Source: JAVKBW01 sp040222995
GTDB lineage: Bacteria; Pseudomonadota; Alphaproteobacteria; UBA8366; Aestuariispiraceae
Assembly: GCA_040222995.1 (NCBI GenBank)
Contig: JAVKBW010000034.1
Coordinates: 62,001 to 126,000 of the forward strand
Direction of reading: 5' to 3'
Length of the DNA: 64,000 nt
Part shown: positions 26,503-34,624 of the stretch, piece after piece
How positions within the stretch are numbered: position 1 is the stretch's first letter
Layout of the letters: each line of letters starts with the position of its first letter
Made by a program: the position numbers and the translations under genes
The notes under the pieces: model-generated
Database searches by the model: none
Told to the model about the DNA's origin: nothing
The model's input: the letters and a program-made list of their open reading frames with translations, nothing else

Positions 26503-27705
26503 ATGTTTCGCGCCATACTGATCTTCGTAAAAATCGGGATTATCGTCACCGCCGGTATTCTGCTGACCGAATATCCCGGTGAATTCGTTATCGACTGGCA
26601 GGGATGGCGTATCGAATCCTCGCTGGTGGTGCTGGCCCTCGCCGTTGTCATCGCCGCCATTCTGATCGCCATGCTGACACGCCTTGTTACCGGCGTGCTG
26701 CATGCGCCGAAACATTTCATCGACGCCCGCCGCAGCGCGCGCCGCGAACGCGGATACAAAGCCCTGACCCAGGGACTGGTCGCCGTCGCCGCGGGCGACA
26801 CGGCGGAAGCCCGCAAACAGTCCAAGCGCGCCGAAGCCCTGATCTCCGACCCGCCGCTGACGCGTCTGCTTGCCGCCCAGACCGCACAGCTCGACGGCAA
26901 GACGGAAGCCGCGCACGATTACTTCACCGAAATGCTGCAAGACCCGAACACGGCATTTCTCGGTATTCGCGGCCTGCTCACTCAGGCCCTGAACGAGGGC
27001 GATCTCGCCGAAGCCCGCCGTCTAACCGAACAGGCCAACAAGCTGCGCCCCGGCACCCCGTGGGTGGTGCGCCAGTTGATCGATCTGCAACGGCGGGAAC
27101 GCAACTGGGGCGCGGCGGTCGACACTGTCGCCGAGGCGATCAAACGCAAGAGCCTGCCGGAAAGCGAGGCCAAGCCGCTGAAAGCGACCCTGCTGATGGC
27201 GCAGGCGCAGGAAAAGTATTCCGCCGGCCTGAAGGATACGGCGCTGAAACTGGCGACCGAGGCCCACAAGCTCGATGTAACGCTGATATCAGCGACCGCG
27301 ATGATGGCCCGGCTGCTGGCCGAAAAAGGCAAACAGACAAAGGCCGCGAAACTGATCGAGGAATGCTGGGCCCGCACCCCCGATCCGGTGCTTGCCCGCG
27401 CCTTTGCCGACGTCGCCCCGCCGGGAACCGACGATCTGGCGCAGGTTCGCCGGTTCGAAACCCTGCTGAGCCTCAATCCGGGCGATCCCGAAAGTCATAT
27501 GGCGTTGGCCGAGGCGTCGCTGAAGGCCGGCTTGTGGGGCGAGGCGCGCAATCATTTGTCGAAGGTGATGACCGACGACCCCGAACCCCGGCTGTGCCGG
27601 TTGATGGCCATGCTCGAGGAATCCGAACACGGCGATCTGGAAGCTGCGCGCCAGTGGCTAGCGAAAGCAAGCGGCGACCTGCCGGCTGAAACCGAAGCCG
27701 CATAG
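26503..27705 (+). CDS. hemY: HemY-type TPR membrane protein
   Basis: A 400-residue protein with two N-terminal membrane helices (ILIFVKIGIIVTAGILL and LVVLALAVVIAAILIAMLTRLV), the HemY N-terminal region with HFIDARRSARRERGYKALTQGLVAVAAGD, then tetratricopeptide-like helical repeats (EAARQW, EARRLTEQANKLRPG, GEARNHLSKVMTDDPEP). It is not the protoporphyrinogen oxidase also called HemY. The family is encoded next to hemC and hemD and may organise the pathway at the membrane; this is unproven. It ends the operon 12 bases after the HemD fusion. Confidence 0.9.
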   Translation: MFRAILIFVKIGIIVTAGILLTEYPGEFVIDWQGWRIESSLVVLALAVVIAAILIAMLTRLVTGVLHAPKHFIDARRSARRERGYKALTQGLVAVAAGDTAEARKQSKRAEALISDPPLTRLLAAQTAQLDGKTEAAHDYFTEMLQDPNTAFLGIRGLLTQALNEGDLAEARRLTEQANKLRPGTPWVVRQLIDLQRRERNWGAAVDTVAEAIKRKSLPESEAKPLKATLLMAQAQEKYSAGLKDTALKLATEAHKLDVTLISATAMMARLLAEKGKQTKAAKLIEECWARTPDPVLARAFADVAPPGTDDLAQVRRFETLLSLNPGDPESHMALAEASLKAGLWGEARNHLSKVMTDDPEPRLCRLMAMLEESEHGDLEAARQWLAKASGDLPAETEAA

Positions 27706-27746
27706 GCCGGAAACTCTCTGTTTCTAACGTCTCGGACAAAAAAAGA

Positions 27747-27766
27747 GGCCCGGTGTTAGCCGGGCC
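27747..27766. terminator. Hairpin terminator between hemY and tRNA-Thr
   Basis: Perfect 7-bp stem GGCCCGG / CCGGGCC with a 6-base loop. The T tract (TTTTTTT after CTC) lies on the minus strand, while the plus strand has only CTTC after the stem. It is therefore a good terminator for minus-strand transcripts coming from the integrase side and may also work weakly for hemY. Confidence 0.65.
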
Positions 27767-27900
27767 CTTCAGGCGAGGGAGAGGAAGAAGTATGAAATGC
27801 CGTCAGGAGACGGCGTGTCGTCTCAACTGTCCCTAATATAAGGTTCGCCGTGGTATTCCGCAGTGATATGGGTCACACTGCGAAAAATTACTTCTCGTGC

Positions 27901-27929
27901 TTGCAAATTGACGCGGACGCCCGTATTTT
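27901..27929 (+). promoter_or_regulatory. Likely promoter of tRNA-Thr
   Basis: TTGCAA (27901-27906) and TATTTT (27924-27929) are separated by 17 bases, which puts transcription start near 27936, about 33 bases before the tRNA. An inverted repeat CGCAGTG / CACTGCG (27859-27865 and 27876-27882) lies just upstream. Confidence 0.4.
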
Positions 27930-27968
27930 CCGCGCCGCTTGAAGATATCTGTTCGTCTTCGTCTCTGT

Positions 27969-28044
27969 GCCGCGTTAGCTCAGCTGGTAGAGCATCGCAT
28001 TCGTAATGCGGGGGTCGGGTGTTCAAGTCACCCACGCGGCACCA
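27969..28044 (+). tRNA. tRNA-Thr (anticodon CGU)
   Basis: A 76-base tRNA with encoded CCA. The acceptor pairs GCCGCGU with ACGCGGC. The D arm is GCUC/GAGC, the anticodon stem UCGCA/UGCGG encloses the loop UUCGUAA giving anticodon CGU (reads ACG, threonine), and the T arm is GGGUG UUCAAGU CACCC. Its 3' 45 bases form the left attachment site of the genomic island, and the integrase stop lies 6 bases beyond it. The island left the gene intact. Confidence 0.95.
28000..28044 (+). repeat. Left attachment site (attL)
   Basis: The last 45 bases of tRNA-Thr, from the anticodon loop to the CCA end, repeated exactly at 38101-38145. Bases on either side differ (A at 27999 against T at 38100; T at 28045 against C at 38146), so the repeat is exactly 45 bases. 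Confidence 0.9.
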
Positions 28045-28049
28045 TTATT

Positions 28050-29105
28050 TCAATACCTTAGGGTATTCTCTATACTATCTGCTTCTTCAGACTGTGCCCA
28101 AACTGTGCCAGCTGAGGCATTGTGCCTGTCCAGAGCGGCAATGGCCGATTTCTGAAAATCCGGAGCAAGATGGGCGTACCGTTGCACCATGGCGAGCGAT
28201 TTGTGCCCTGTCAGGTGCATCACCTCATAAATCGATACGCCATTCTGGACCAATCGTGAGGCAAACGTGTGCCGCAGGTCATGGAACCGGAAGTCCTTCA
28301 ATCCCGCCGCACTTCTGGCGCGATCAAAAGAAGACCGGCAATCGTGCATCACCTTTCCCTTCCAGGTGAAGACCGGTCCTGATAATTGTGGGCCGAGTTC
28401 CAGAAGTACCTGACGGGCACGGGCCGTCAGTCGGATTGATCGATCCTCTCCGTTCTTTGTATCCACGAAGGTGATTCTCGATTGATCCATGTCGACATTC
28501 CGCCAGTCCAGCCCCAACAGTTCTGATCGCCGTCCACCGGTATCGACGGCAAAGGCGATGATCTGTCGAAGACGTGACGGTGCCGCTTGCATCAGACGAT
28601 GTTCTTCGTCCGACGTTAGCCAACGACACCGGGTTTTTACTTTCTTGGTTTTTGGAAACGTCGGTAACGATACCAAATATCCTTCACGGCACGCCTTGTT
28701 CAGGATCGCCCGTAGCGTTGCAAGGTCCCGCTGAGCGGTACCAGGCTTAACCGTTGCCAATCTGTCCTCCGAAAAGCGGAGAACCTCTCTATGCGATATT
28801 TCTGCTACGTTCATCCCATCAAACCGATCTAGAAGGAGTTGGAGACGGTATTTCACATTTGTTTCATACCCATTCAAATTTGCACGCTTACGCTCCTGTG
28901 CGTACCGCAACAGGGCTTCTCTGAACGGCGTATCGGGAACGGCCCCAAAATGATCCTCCAGAAACCTGTCTTTCTCCCATTTGGCAGCGAGTGCCTGTGC
29001 TAGTTTCTTATCGTCAGTCCCAGTGCTTCGGCGTCGACGGATACCGTCTGTGTCGTAGTACTGAACCCACCACTTCGTTGATCCTTTTCGTTTGTAAAGT
29101 TGCAT
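28050..29105 (-). CDS. int: Tyrosine recombinase (island integrase)
   Basis: A 351-residue phage-type integrase. The catalytic set is complete: R192 in DTGGRRSELLGL, K217 in VDTKNGEDRSIRL, H275 and R278 in FHDLRHTFASRL, H301 in LTGHKSLAMVQ, and Y310 in QRYAHLAPD. The N-terminus has an arm-binding-like segment (WWVQYYDTDGIRRRRSTGT) and a SAM-like core-binding domain. It lies directly beside the tRNA-Thr attachment site and is expected to catalyse integration and excision of the island. Its start overlaps the excisionase-like gene by 106 bases. Confidence 0.95.
   Translation of the reverse strand: MQLYKRKGSTKWWVQYYDTDGIRRRRSTGTDDKKLAQALAAKWEKDRFLEDHFGAVPDTPFREALLRYAQERKRANLNGYETNVKYRLQLLLDRFDGMNVAEISHREVLRFSEDRLATVKPGTAQRDLATLRAILNKACREGYLVSLPTFPKTKKVKTRCRWLTSDEEHRLMQAAPSRLRQIIAFAVDTGGRRSELLGLDWRNVDMDQSRITFVDTKNGEDRSIRLTARARQVLLELGPQLSGPVFTWKGKVMHDCRSSFDRARSAAGLKDFRFHDLRHTFASRLVQNGVSIYEVMHLTGHKSLAMVQRYAHLAPDFQKSAIAALDRHNASAGTVWAQSEEADSIENTLRY
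28093..28109 (+). repeat. Arm-type repeat, left copy
   Basis: Left copy of the 17-base repeat TGTGCCCAAACTGTGCC, 49 bases from the left attachment site and within the 3' coding end of the integrase (encoding the GTVWAQ region on the other strand). Confidence 0.4.
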
Positions 29106-29389
29106 GATTGCCTTTTCCTCTTCGTGGTTGAGGTCCGGGCGTTGTCGCGGGATTTATTCTGCTCTGCATGGGCGACGATATCAACGATGTCCCAGCGCCG
29201 GGAACGGGCCCCGTAATCCACATAGGCGATGCACAGCCGGTCGAAGGTCTCGACCGACAGGCAAAGCCATGCCGCCGCCTCGCTTCTGGTCAGATAGCGG
29301 CGCGGTGGCAATGGGGCACTGATAGCCGATGTGTCTTCCGTAACGGGCAAAGCAACAGTCCTGATCTTCAACGTGAACCTATAGTTCAA
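29000..29389 (-). CDS. Excisionase-like HTH protein
   Basis: A 129-residue protein with a MerR/excisionase-type winged-helix signature: RRYLTRSEAAAWLCLSVETFDRLCIAY followed by SRRWDIVDIVAHAEQ at about residues 30-78. Such proteins commonly accompany tRNA-linked integrases as recombination directionality factors. The last 35 residues overlap the integrase start in another frame and look less protein-like, so the functional part is probably the first 90 residues, or a frameshift has extended it. Palindromes with GTATAC cores lie 95-217 bases upstream of its start. Confidence 0.7.
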   Translation of the reverse strand: MNYRFTLKIRTVALPVTEDTSAISAPLPPRRYLTRSEAAAWLCLSVETFDRLCIAYVDYGARSRRWDIVDIVAHAEQNKSRDNARTSTTKRKRQSCNFTNEKDQRSGGFSTTTQTVSVDAEALGLTIRN

Positions 29390-29837
29390 TCAAAGCTGAT
29401 GCCGGATCGGAGCGATCATTCCCGTATCGTTACGAGAAGCACGGGAACGCCCATACCGGACACCCGGCGAATCAGCGCGACCGGTATACGGAAAGCTGCT
29501 TCGACATTTCAAACCCGTATACGTATACGTAACGGGAATTCAGGTATTTTGAGAAAATTGAAAATAATTTCGGAAACTGTTTCCAGATCCCTACGTATAC
29601 GTAGGGGAAAGCACTGTTACTGATTTTCAAAATGACACGCCATCACGCGCATTCCTGTTCTCGGAAAATATCCAAATACCGAATCGGTGGTTTCGGAATG
29701 ATTCAATTTTAAGGCTGATTATCAGACAAGAACGTCCGCTCCTGATATTGATGCGGACAGGTACCTCTGTAAGTCGGAATGACCCTAAAGTGCCATCAAC
29801 GGACTATCTTCTGCGCGTTGCTCAAAAGACAACTAGC
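29390..29837. other. Regulatory gap upstream of the excisionase/integrase genes
   Basis: About 450 bases without a credible gene. It contains the GTATAC palindrome cluster described separately and AT-rich sequence, and it lies between the excisionase start and the 3' end of the coiled-coil gene. The integrase operon promoter should lie here. Confidence 0.5.
29484..29606. repeat. Cluster of GTATAC-centered palindromes
   Basis: Four GTATAC cores start at 29484, 29517, 29523 and 29595. The last lies in a perfect 18-bp palindrome, CCCTACGTATACGTAGGG (29589-29606). The middle two lie inside a 23-base element (29514-29536) with CCCGT and ACGGG ends. They probably form an operator array for a dimeric regulator of the excisionase/integrase operon, or binding sites used during excision. 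Confidence 0.6.
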
Positions 29838-30506
29838 CTATTGGTTTAAATTTACCTTGGAGGACTGCTTGGGGTAGTTGTGCACATGCTGGAAGGTTCC
29901 GTCGGCGCGACGCACAACCAATTCCGACGGCCGGTGTTCGCGCACATAGCGGCGACTCGTCTTTAGGCCTTCAGCCTTGTTCTCAAAAAACATGGAAGGT
30001 ACGTCGGATTTGTCCAGTAACAGCGCCCATCGCCCATCATTTGCCTTCTGGAAGTAGTAGCGCGCCTTGGAGGTCGATTCCCCAAAATCCAGAACCGGTT
30101 GTACGCCTTCGCTGATCCTTTGAAACATTGCACGCAGGTCCCAGAATCCTGTCTCCACTCTGGCTTGCAAGTTGGACCAATGTTCTTCGCCACCTTTGCG
30201 CAATTCTGAGAGCGGCTTTTCACCGGTCGTTTTGAGGTCGTCAAGGCGATTGCTGATATCTTTCATTCCAAAGTTGCGTAATTTTCCCCCGAGTTCCTCT
30301 AGACTATCGCCTATTTCCTGTGCTCGTATTTGCAGGTGCTTGACGGTCCTCTCCCAATCGATAGGTGTTACAGTTCCTGAGACAAAATCTGAGTCTTTTC
30401 GCTGGGTGGCAAGCTGAGAGCGAAACTTCTCGATTCGGTCGTTGAGGGAATCCAACTCCTTCTCAGCGTCCCGTGTGTATTTTTCACTGTCTTTAGGTCT
30501 ATTCAT
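29838..30506 (-). CDS. Coiled-coil protein with C-terminal DUF2188-like domain
   Basis: A 222-residue island protein. Residues about 5-110 are charged and heptad-like (ekysrdaEKELDSLNDRIEKFRSQL type), suggesting a coiled coil. The last 55 residues (GRWALLLDKSDVPSMFFENKAEGLKTSRRYVREHRPSELVVRRADGTFQ in part, then HVHNYP) resemble DUF2188, a small beta-alpha domain of unknown function. The start at 30506 has a very strong AGGAGGGG ribosome site; the frame extends upstream to 30560 but that part lacks a site. No partner gene is evident. Confidence 0.7.
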   Translation of the reverse strand: MNRPKDSEKYTRDAEKELDSLNDRIEKFRSQLATQRKDSDFVSGTVTPIDWERTVKHLQIRAQEIGDSLEELGGKLRNFGMKDISNRLDDLKTTGEKPLSELRKGGEEHWSNLQARVETGFWDLRAMFQRISEGVQPVLDFGESTSKARYYFQKANDGRWALLLDKSDVPSMFFENKAEGLKTSRRYVREHRPSELVVRRADGTFQHVHNYPKQSSKVNLNQ

Positions 30507-30850
30507 TAACCCCTCCTGTCGGCTGGCGTATGTTAGAATAATGCCTAAAACGACTGTCATACAAATCTAGAGGCACCTCAGATCAATCATTTTGCATCAA
30601 GATAACGTAGACAAACCGGACAGCCCTTGGTGCGTCTACTCAAGAAACTGGTCTCTTGCAAAATCAAATCAACAAAATTCTGGTACCTCCTCCCGAGCGA
30701 CTTTTTCAACATTGTCTGCCAATTCCCGAACTCATATGATCACGTCATTGTATTGTTTCTCGATCAAGGGCATAGGTGCAGCTTAGGTTTCGGCACTCGT
30801 TATGTGTCAGAGCATGCGTCGTTGAATATGGTTTTGAAAGCAGGCCGTTT
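30507..30850. other. Gap between coiled-coil gene and MFS gene
   Basis: About 340 AT-rich bases with divergent promoters expected. Short frames here have no recognisable relatives. No tRNA or clear terminator is seen. Confidence 0.4.
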
Positions 30851-32134
30851 TTGATCCGAGTTTTATCGAGTATTTGGGCTCTTCTTCTTGGCATTGTCTT
30901 AATCATGCTGGGCAACGGCATGCAGTTCACGCTTATCGGCTTGCGTGGCGAGATCGAGGGCTTCTCAGCACAGGAACTAGCGATTGTCACCTCCGGTTAT
31001 TTCACGGGGTTTCTGATAGGTGCGCGCCTGACCCCGGTGATGATTCGTCGCGTCGGTCATGTCCGCGTTTTTGCGGCGCTCGGTAGTTTTATGTCTGCTG
31101 GTTTGATCGCTTTCACGTTGCTCGCCGAGCCCTGGGCGTGGACAGTCTTGCGTGTTCTTGTGGGGTTTTGCATGTCCGGTATCTACGTTACCGCAGAAAG
31201 CTGGCTAAACTATGCTGCCACGAACAAAACTCGAGGCAAGGTATTGGCGGCATACATGATCGCCCAAACGATTGGCATTATAGGGGCTCAGGGTCTCCTG
31301 ACGTTAGGAGACGCTGAAACAGCCTCATTGTTCATTGGTGCGTCAATTCTGGTTTCCATCTCTTTCGCGCCGGTGCTTTTGTCCGTTAACCCGGCTCCGG
31401 TGACAGAGGTTGCTCAACCAATGCCCCTTCGTGAGCTGTTTTCGAGTTCGCCTCTGGGTACAGTTGGGATTTTTCTGTTGGGCAGTATTTATGCAACACA
31501 ATCCGGAATGGGGGCTGTCTTCGGCGCCCAAATTGGCTTGTCTGTAGATGAGATCGCATTGTTTGTTGCGATGCTTTTTGCCGGCGCATTGCTGTTTCAG
31601 GCTCCAATAGGGTGGCTTTCAGACAGAATGGATCGGCGCAAGCTAATCTTCCTCGCGTCGGCTTTTGGTGCAGTCTGTTGCGTGATTGGTTGGTTTGCTG
31701 GAGGCAGCCTGTTGCCGCTACTTGCCGCCGCCTTCTTCGCAGGAGGAGTGACCACCCCGCTCTATGCACTGTTTCTTGCCTATACAAATGATTTCCTGTC
31801 GACTGAAGCGATGCCTGCGGCGTCAGGCACACTTGTGCTTACATTCGGGGTCGGAGCGATTTTGGGTCCGCTGCTCGTCGGCTGGTGGATGGAGCAACTT
31901 GGTCCGTTTGCATTCTGGTTGGTGCTTGGGGCGACGTTCGCCTCTATCGCAATCTATGCGCTTTACCGGATGACGCAACGCCAAGCCACACCGGTGGCAG
32001 AGACAGAAAGTTATCTGGGCGTGCTGCCGACCGCTTCGCCACTCACAGTCGAAACGGCAAACACCTGGTCAGCAGAGCAGCCAGACTCGGATGACCAAAA
32101 CTCAAGTGGAACGGACGAGAATCTCTCAAAATAA
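30851..32134 (+). CDS. Major facilitator superfamily transporter (YcaD-like)
   Basis: A membrane transporter of about 427 residues with twelve predicted helices. The N-terminal IRVLSSIWALLLGIVLIMLGNGMQFTLIGLRGEIEGF and the AESWLNYAATNKTRGKVLAAYMIAQTIG motif fit the YcaD/MFS_1 branch. The helix 8-9 loop has GWLSDRMDRRKL, the MFS signature. The open frame begins at a GTG at 30776, but the TTG at 30851, seven bases after AAGCAGG, matches the family N-terminus better. The C-terminal 50 residues are hydrophilic (cytoplasmic tail). Substrate unknown. Confidence 0.85.
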   Translation: MIRVLSSIWALLLGIVLIMLGNGMQFTLIGLRGEIEGFSAQELAIVTSGYFTGFLIGARLTPVMIRRVGHVRVFAALGSFMSAGLIAFTLLAEPWAWTVLRVLVGFCMSGIYVTAESWLNYAATNKTRGKVLAAYMIAQTIGIIGAQGLLTLGDAETASLFIGASILVSISFAPVLLSVNPAPVTEVAQPMPLRELFSSSPLGTVGIFLLGSIYATQSGMGAVFGAQIGLSVDEIALFVAMLFAGALLFQAPIGWLSDRMDRRKLIFLASAFGAVCCVIGWFAGGSLLPLLAAAFFAGGVTTPLYALFLAYTNDFLSTEAMPAASGTLVLTFGVGAILGPLLVGWWMEQLGPFAFWLVLGATFASIAIYALYRMTQRQATPVAETESYLGVLPTASPLTVETANTWSAEQPDSDDQNSSGTDENLSK

Positions 32135-32374
32135 AATCGTTGGCTTCGGGTCAAATCAAGTTCACTTGGACTAGCGGATATTGCTTCCGCTTCCGAGCAC
32201 CAAACCAGATATTCAGGCCGGTTCTGTCTATTGCACATCCAATAACGGACACTTCAGGTGAGGGTCTAGATGGTCGCCTTCGTGCGAAGAACTGACATTT
32301 CCTGATGCCGAATAGGATTGTATTACCTATCACAAAATGCTCGGTCTATCGTTTCGTCTTTTGTGTCGTTTCCA

Positions 32375-33307
32375 TTAACCCGCCTTTTGCGCTTTTGTTG
32401 CTGAGGCGACCGCCAAATGATCTGCTGTTGCACGATTGAATACGACTTCCACTACACCGGCAACGACGATCAAAGTTGCGCCTGTGGCTTCCCGCCAACC
32501 GAAATTCTCGTCTGTTAGCAGGGCCGCGCTGATCACCCCAACGACGAGTTCGGAAAGCAGCAAAATTCCGAAAACGCCTGTCCCAATTTTTGATGGTGAC
32601 CAAAACAAGATGGCGGTCGTTGGCAGGACAAACAGCAATGAAATCCCCAGCAACAACGGGAGACTTACCACTGCCATGTCTAGAGTTGGAATTGCGCCAA
32701 TCGATCCCGCCAAAATGGGGTACTGATAGACCGTTGCAATCAGCCCGAAGACAATAACGATAAATAGAAGGGGAAATACCCCTTCCGGCTGTTCAACCTC
32801 TGTCCGCGCCGCACCGGCGGCAACAAGCATCCCGCCGATCAAACCAAACCAATCCCCTAACTTCACTGGGATCGGTACACCGGCATCTGTACCGACAGCT
32901 ATCCAGACACCCGCCAACGCCAAAACAAGTGTTGCCGCTCGTGGCCAGCGAGGCCGGCGCTTCAGGAAAACTGCTTCAATGAGCGTAGCCCAAAGCGGCG
33001 TCATGTAAAAAAACACCAACGCACGGATTACGTCGGTAACCAGGAATGAGTTTGCATAGAAAATTACGCCACTGCCTAGCAGCAAGCCGCACGCCCAATG
33101 CCGCAGCCCGATCTGCTTCCCGTTCCATAGCCGCCAAACGGCAATTGGCGTTAAGACCGCGAATGAAATGACATACTGGGCAACAGTGCCCCAACCACCT
33201 GTCATCCCAGCATCCAGTAACAGTCGCTGTGGTAACCAATACAGACCCCACGCGCCTGCTGACACGAACACGACAAAACAGATGAGAAAGTAGCGCGGGT
33301 GGCCCAT
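32375..33307 (-). CDS. DMT-superfamily (EamA-like) transporter
   Basis: A 310-residue protein with ten hydrophobic helices in two EamA-like halves; FFYMTPLWATLIEAVFLKRRPRWPR closes the first and GILLLSELVVGVISAALLTDENFGWREATGATLIVVAGVVEV the second. Such proteins export metabolites or amino acids. The start ATG at 33307 is normal. It is convergent with the MFS gene within the island and has no operon partner. Confidence 0.87.
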   Translation of the reverse strand: MGHPRYFLICFVVFVSAGAWGLYWLPQRLLLDAGMTGGWGTVAQYVISFAVLTPIAVWRLWNGKQIGLRHWACGLLLGSGVIFYANSFLVTDVIRALVFFYMTPLWATLIEAVFLKRRPRWPRAATLVLALAGVWIAVGTDAGVPIPVKLGDWFGLIGGMLVAAGAARTEVEQPEGVFPLLFIVIVFGLIATVYQYPILAGSIGAIPTLDMAVVSLPLLLGISLLFVLPTTAILFWSPSKIGTGVFGILLLSELVVGVISAALLTDENFGWREATGATLIVVAGVVEVVFNRATADHLAVASATKAQKAG

Positions 33308-33658
33308 ATGCTATTCCTTAAAGGCACGATATGCGCCACTCGCGTCAATTATACAGTCATGTATTTCCGATTGGAAGGTAACCGGCCGTCAAGGGGGATA
33401 GATTAAGCACTATATGTCGGCGATCCTTCGTTGTCCGCCAAGGGTCATCTTCAAACGTGTCGCGAATCGATGAAATACGTCTGTTCCAGAGGGATTGGCG
33501 GACCGTTGGTGCCATCGCGTCTACCCCTCACCCGAAAGCAGACATAAAACTCTATCCGGGAGATCGGCTGATTAATGCCAATAGCAGCCAGTCAGGTTTG
33601 CGGAGCAATTGAACTAGTTTGTACAGCTTTGATGGCCCAACATTGGCCTGTGATAGAC
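33308..33658. other. Gap between DMT gene and hemerythrin gene
   Basis: About 350 bases; the DMT gene promoter must lie at its left edge and the 3' end of the first hemerythrin at its right. I see no gene, hairpin with T tract, or tRNA in it. Confidence 0.4.
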
Positions 33659-34312
33659 TTACTTGCGCAATAGCGGCTCAGCCAATTCCAGGGCTTCTGC
33701 TGTGGTAATAAGGGACATTGGCTGCACAATGCTTCGTATAGATTCAGCAATCTTCATATTGTGCCGTAGGGCTATCGCACATTTCTGGATCGTATCGACA
33801 TCATCGGAAGATACCTTGATGTTCACGTTAACTGAGAAACGTTCATCCGTCGCCTCTTCAGCTCCGCCGCTATTTTTGCTTTCCTTGTCATTGGCGGGCT
33901 CTCTCGTATCGTAGTCACCGGTGAGGTAGGGCAGATACTGCCGATCTGTTTGCATGATGTGCATACGGAGCCATTTGGACAGGTAAAGCAAAAGCTTATC
34001 GGGATCGAGTTTCTCTGGACAATCCTGTTCTATTTTTCTTATTGCTAGGATCACTCTGACAAATTCGAGATGTTTCATATGATGCGCTGCCAAATCCGGA
34101 TAGGCGTAGTCACGCATCAGTTTCTCTTCCCTTTGGAAGTGCTCCTTTACATATCGGGACAGTCTCTCTGTTATCTGAGAAAGATGAATGGATGCGGCAT
34201 CGTCTTCAACATGCTGTGCCAGGGCGTTGACGACATCAAATAACTCACGATGGTCGTTGTCTATAAGTCGAATTCCGACAGAGTATTTCTCTGACCATTC
34301 CATATAAACCAA
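33659..34312 (-). CDS. Bacteriohemerythrin with C-terminal extension (Hr-A)
   Basis: Non-heme diiron oxygen-binding protein of 217 residues. The four-helix domain (residues about 1-132) has all seven iron ligands: H21, H58, E62, H77, H81, H118 and D123, in IDNDHREL, HFQREEKLM, HHMKHLEF and WLRMHIMQTD. A charged linker (about 133-152) and a 60-residue C-terminal segment (FSVNVNIKVSSDDVDTIQKC onward) follow, unlike ordinary 130-150 residue bacterial hemerythrins. It may be a sensing or output domain. Expected role: oxygen or NO sensing, storage or delivery. Confidence 0.92.
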   Translation of the reverse strand: MVYMEWSEKYSVGIRLIDNDHRELFDVVNALAQHVEDDAASIHLSQITERLSRYVKEHFQREEKLMRDYAYPDLAAHHMKHLEFVRVILAIRKIEQDCPEKLDPDKLLLYLSKWLRMHIMQTDRQYLPYLTGDYDTREPANDKESKNSGGAEEATDERFSVNVNIKVSSDDVDTIQKCAIALRHNMKIAESIRSIVQPMSLITTAEALELAEPLLRK

Positions 34313-34624
34313 CGTTGCTATCCCTTACTGCAGCTAAGGTTCATTCTTGTCGACATCCGGACATTTTTCGAAAAGCCATAACTCCGCTCTGAGCCAATGA
34401 TTTGTTACCACGATTTGGCTGTGGCTGCTGTGCGGAGTCAACAGGATTCATCTCACTAGACTATTAGAGCCTACATAGAAAACTATCAACTTAGGAGGTT
34501 CACGTTATCGTGCTTTAACAAATATAAATTGCTATGGATCGATAAAAGTGAAACAATAATATCCTACTGTTTTTATTAGTAAAATCTTTCCTTTCATATG
34601 ATTGTTCTTCTTGGAGATTAGATA
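34313..34624. other. Divergent region between Hr-A and Hr-B
   Basis: About 310 bases, strongly AT-rich on the right half. It includes an orphan AGGAGG (34493-34498) followed by no ATG, GTG or TTG frame of useful length, and the GGAG site of the next hemerythrin at 34613-34616. Promoters for both hemerythrins are expected here. Confidence 0.45.
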
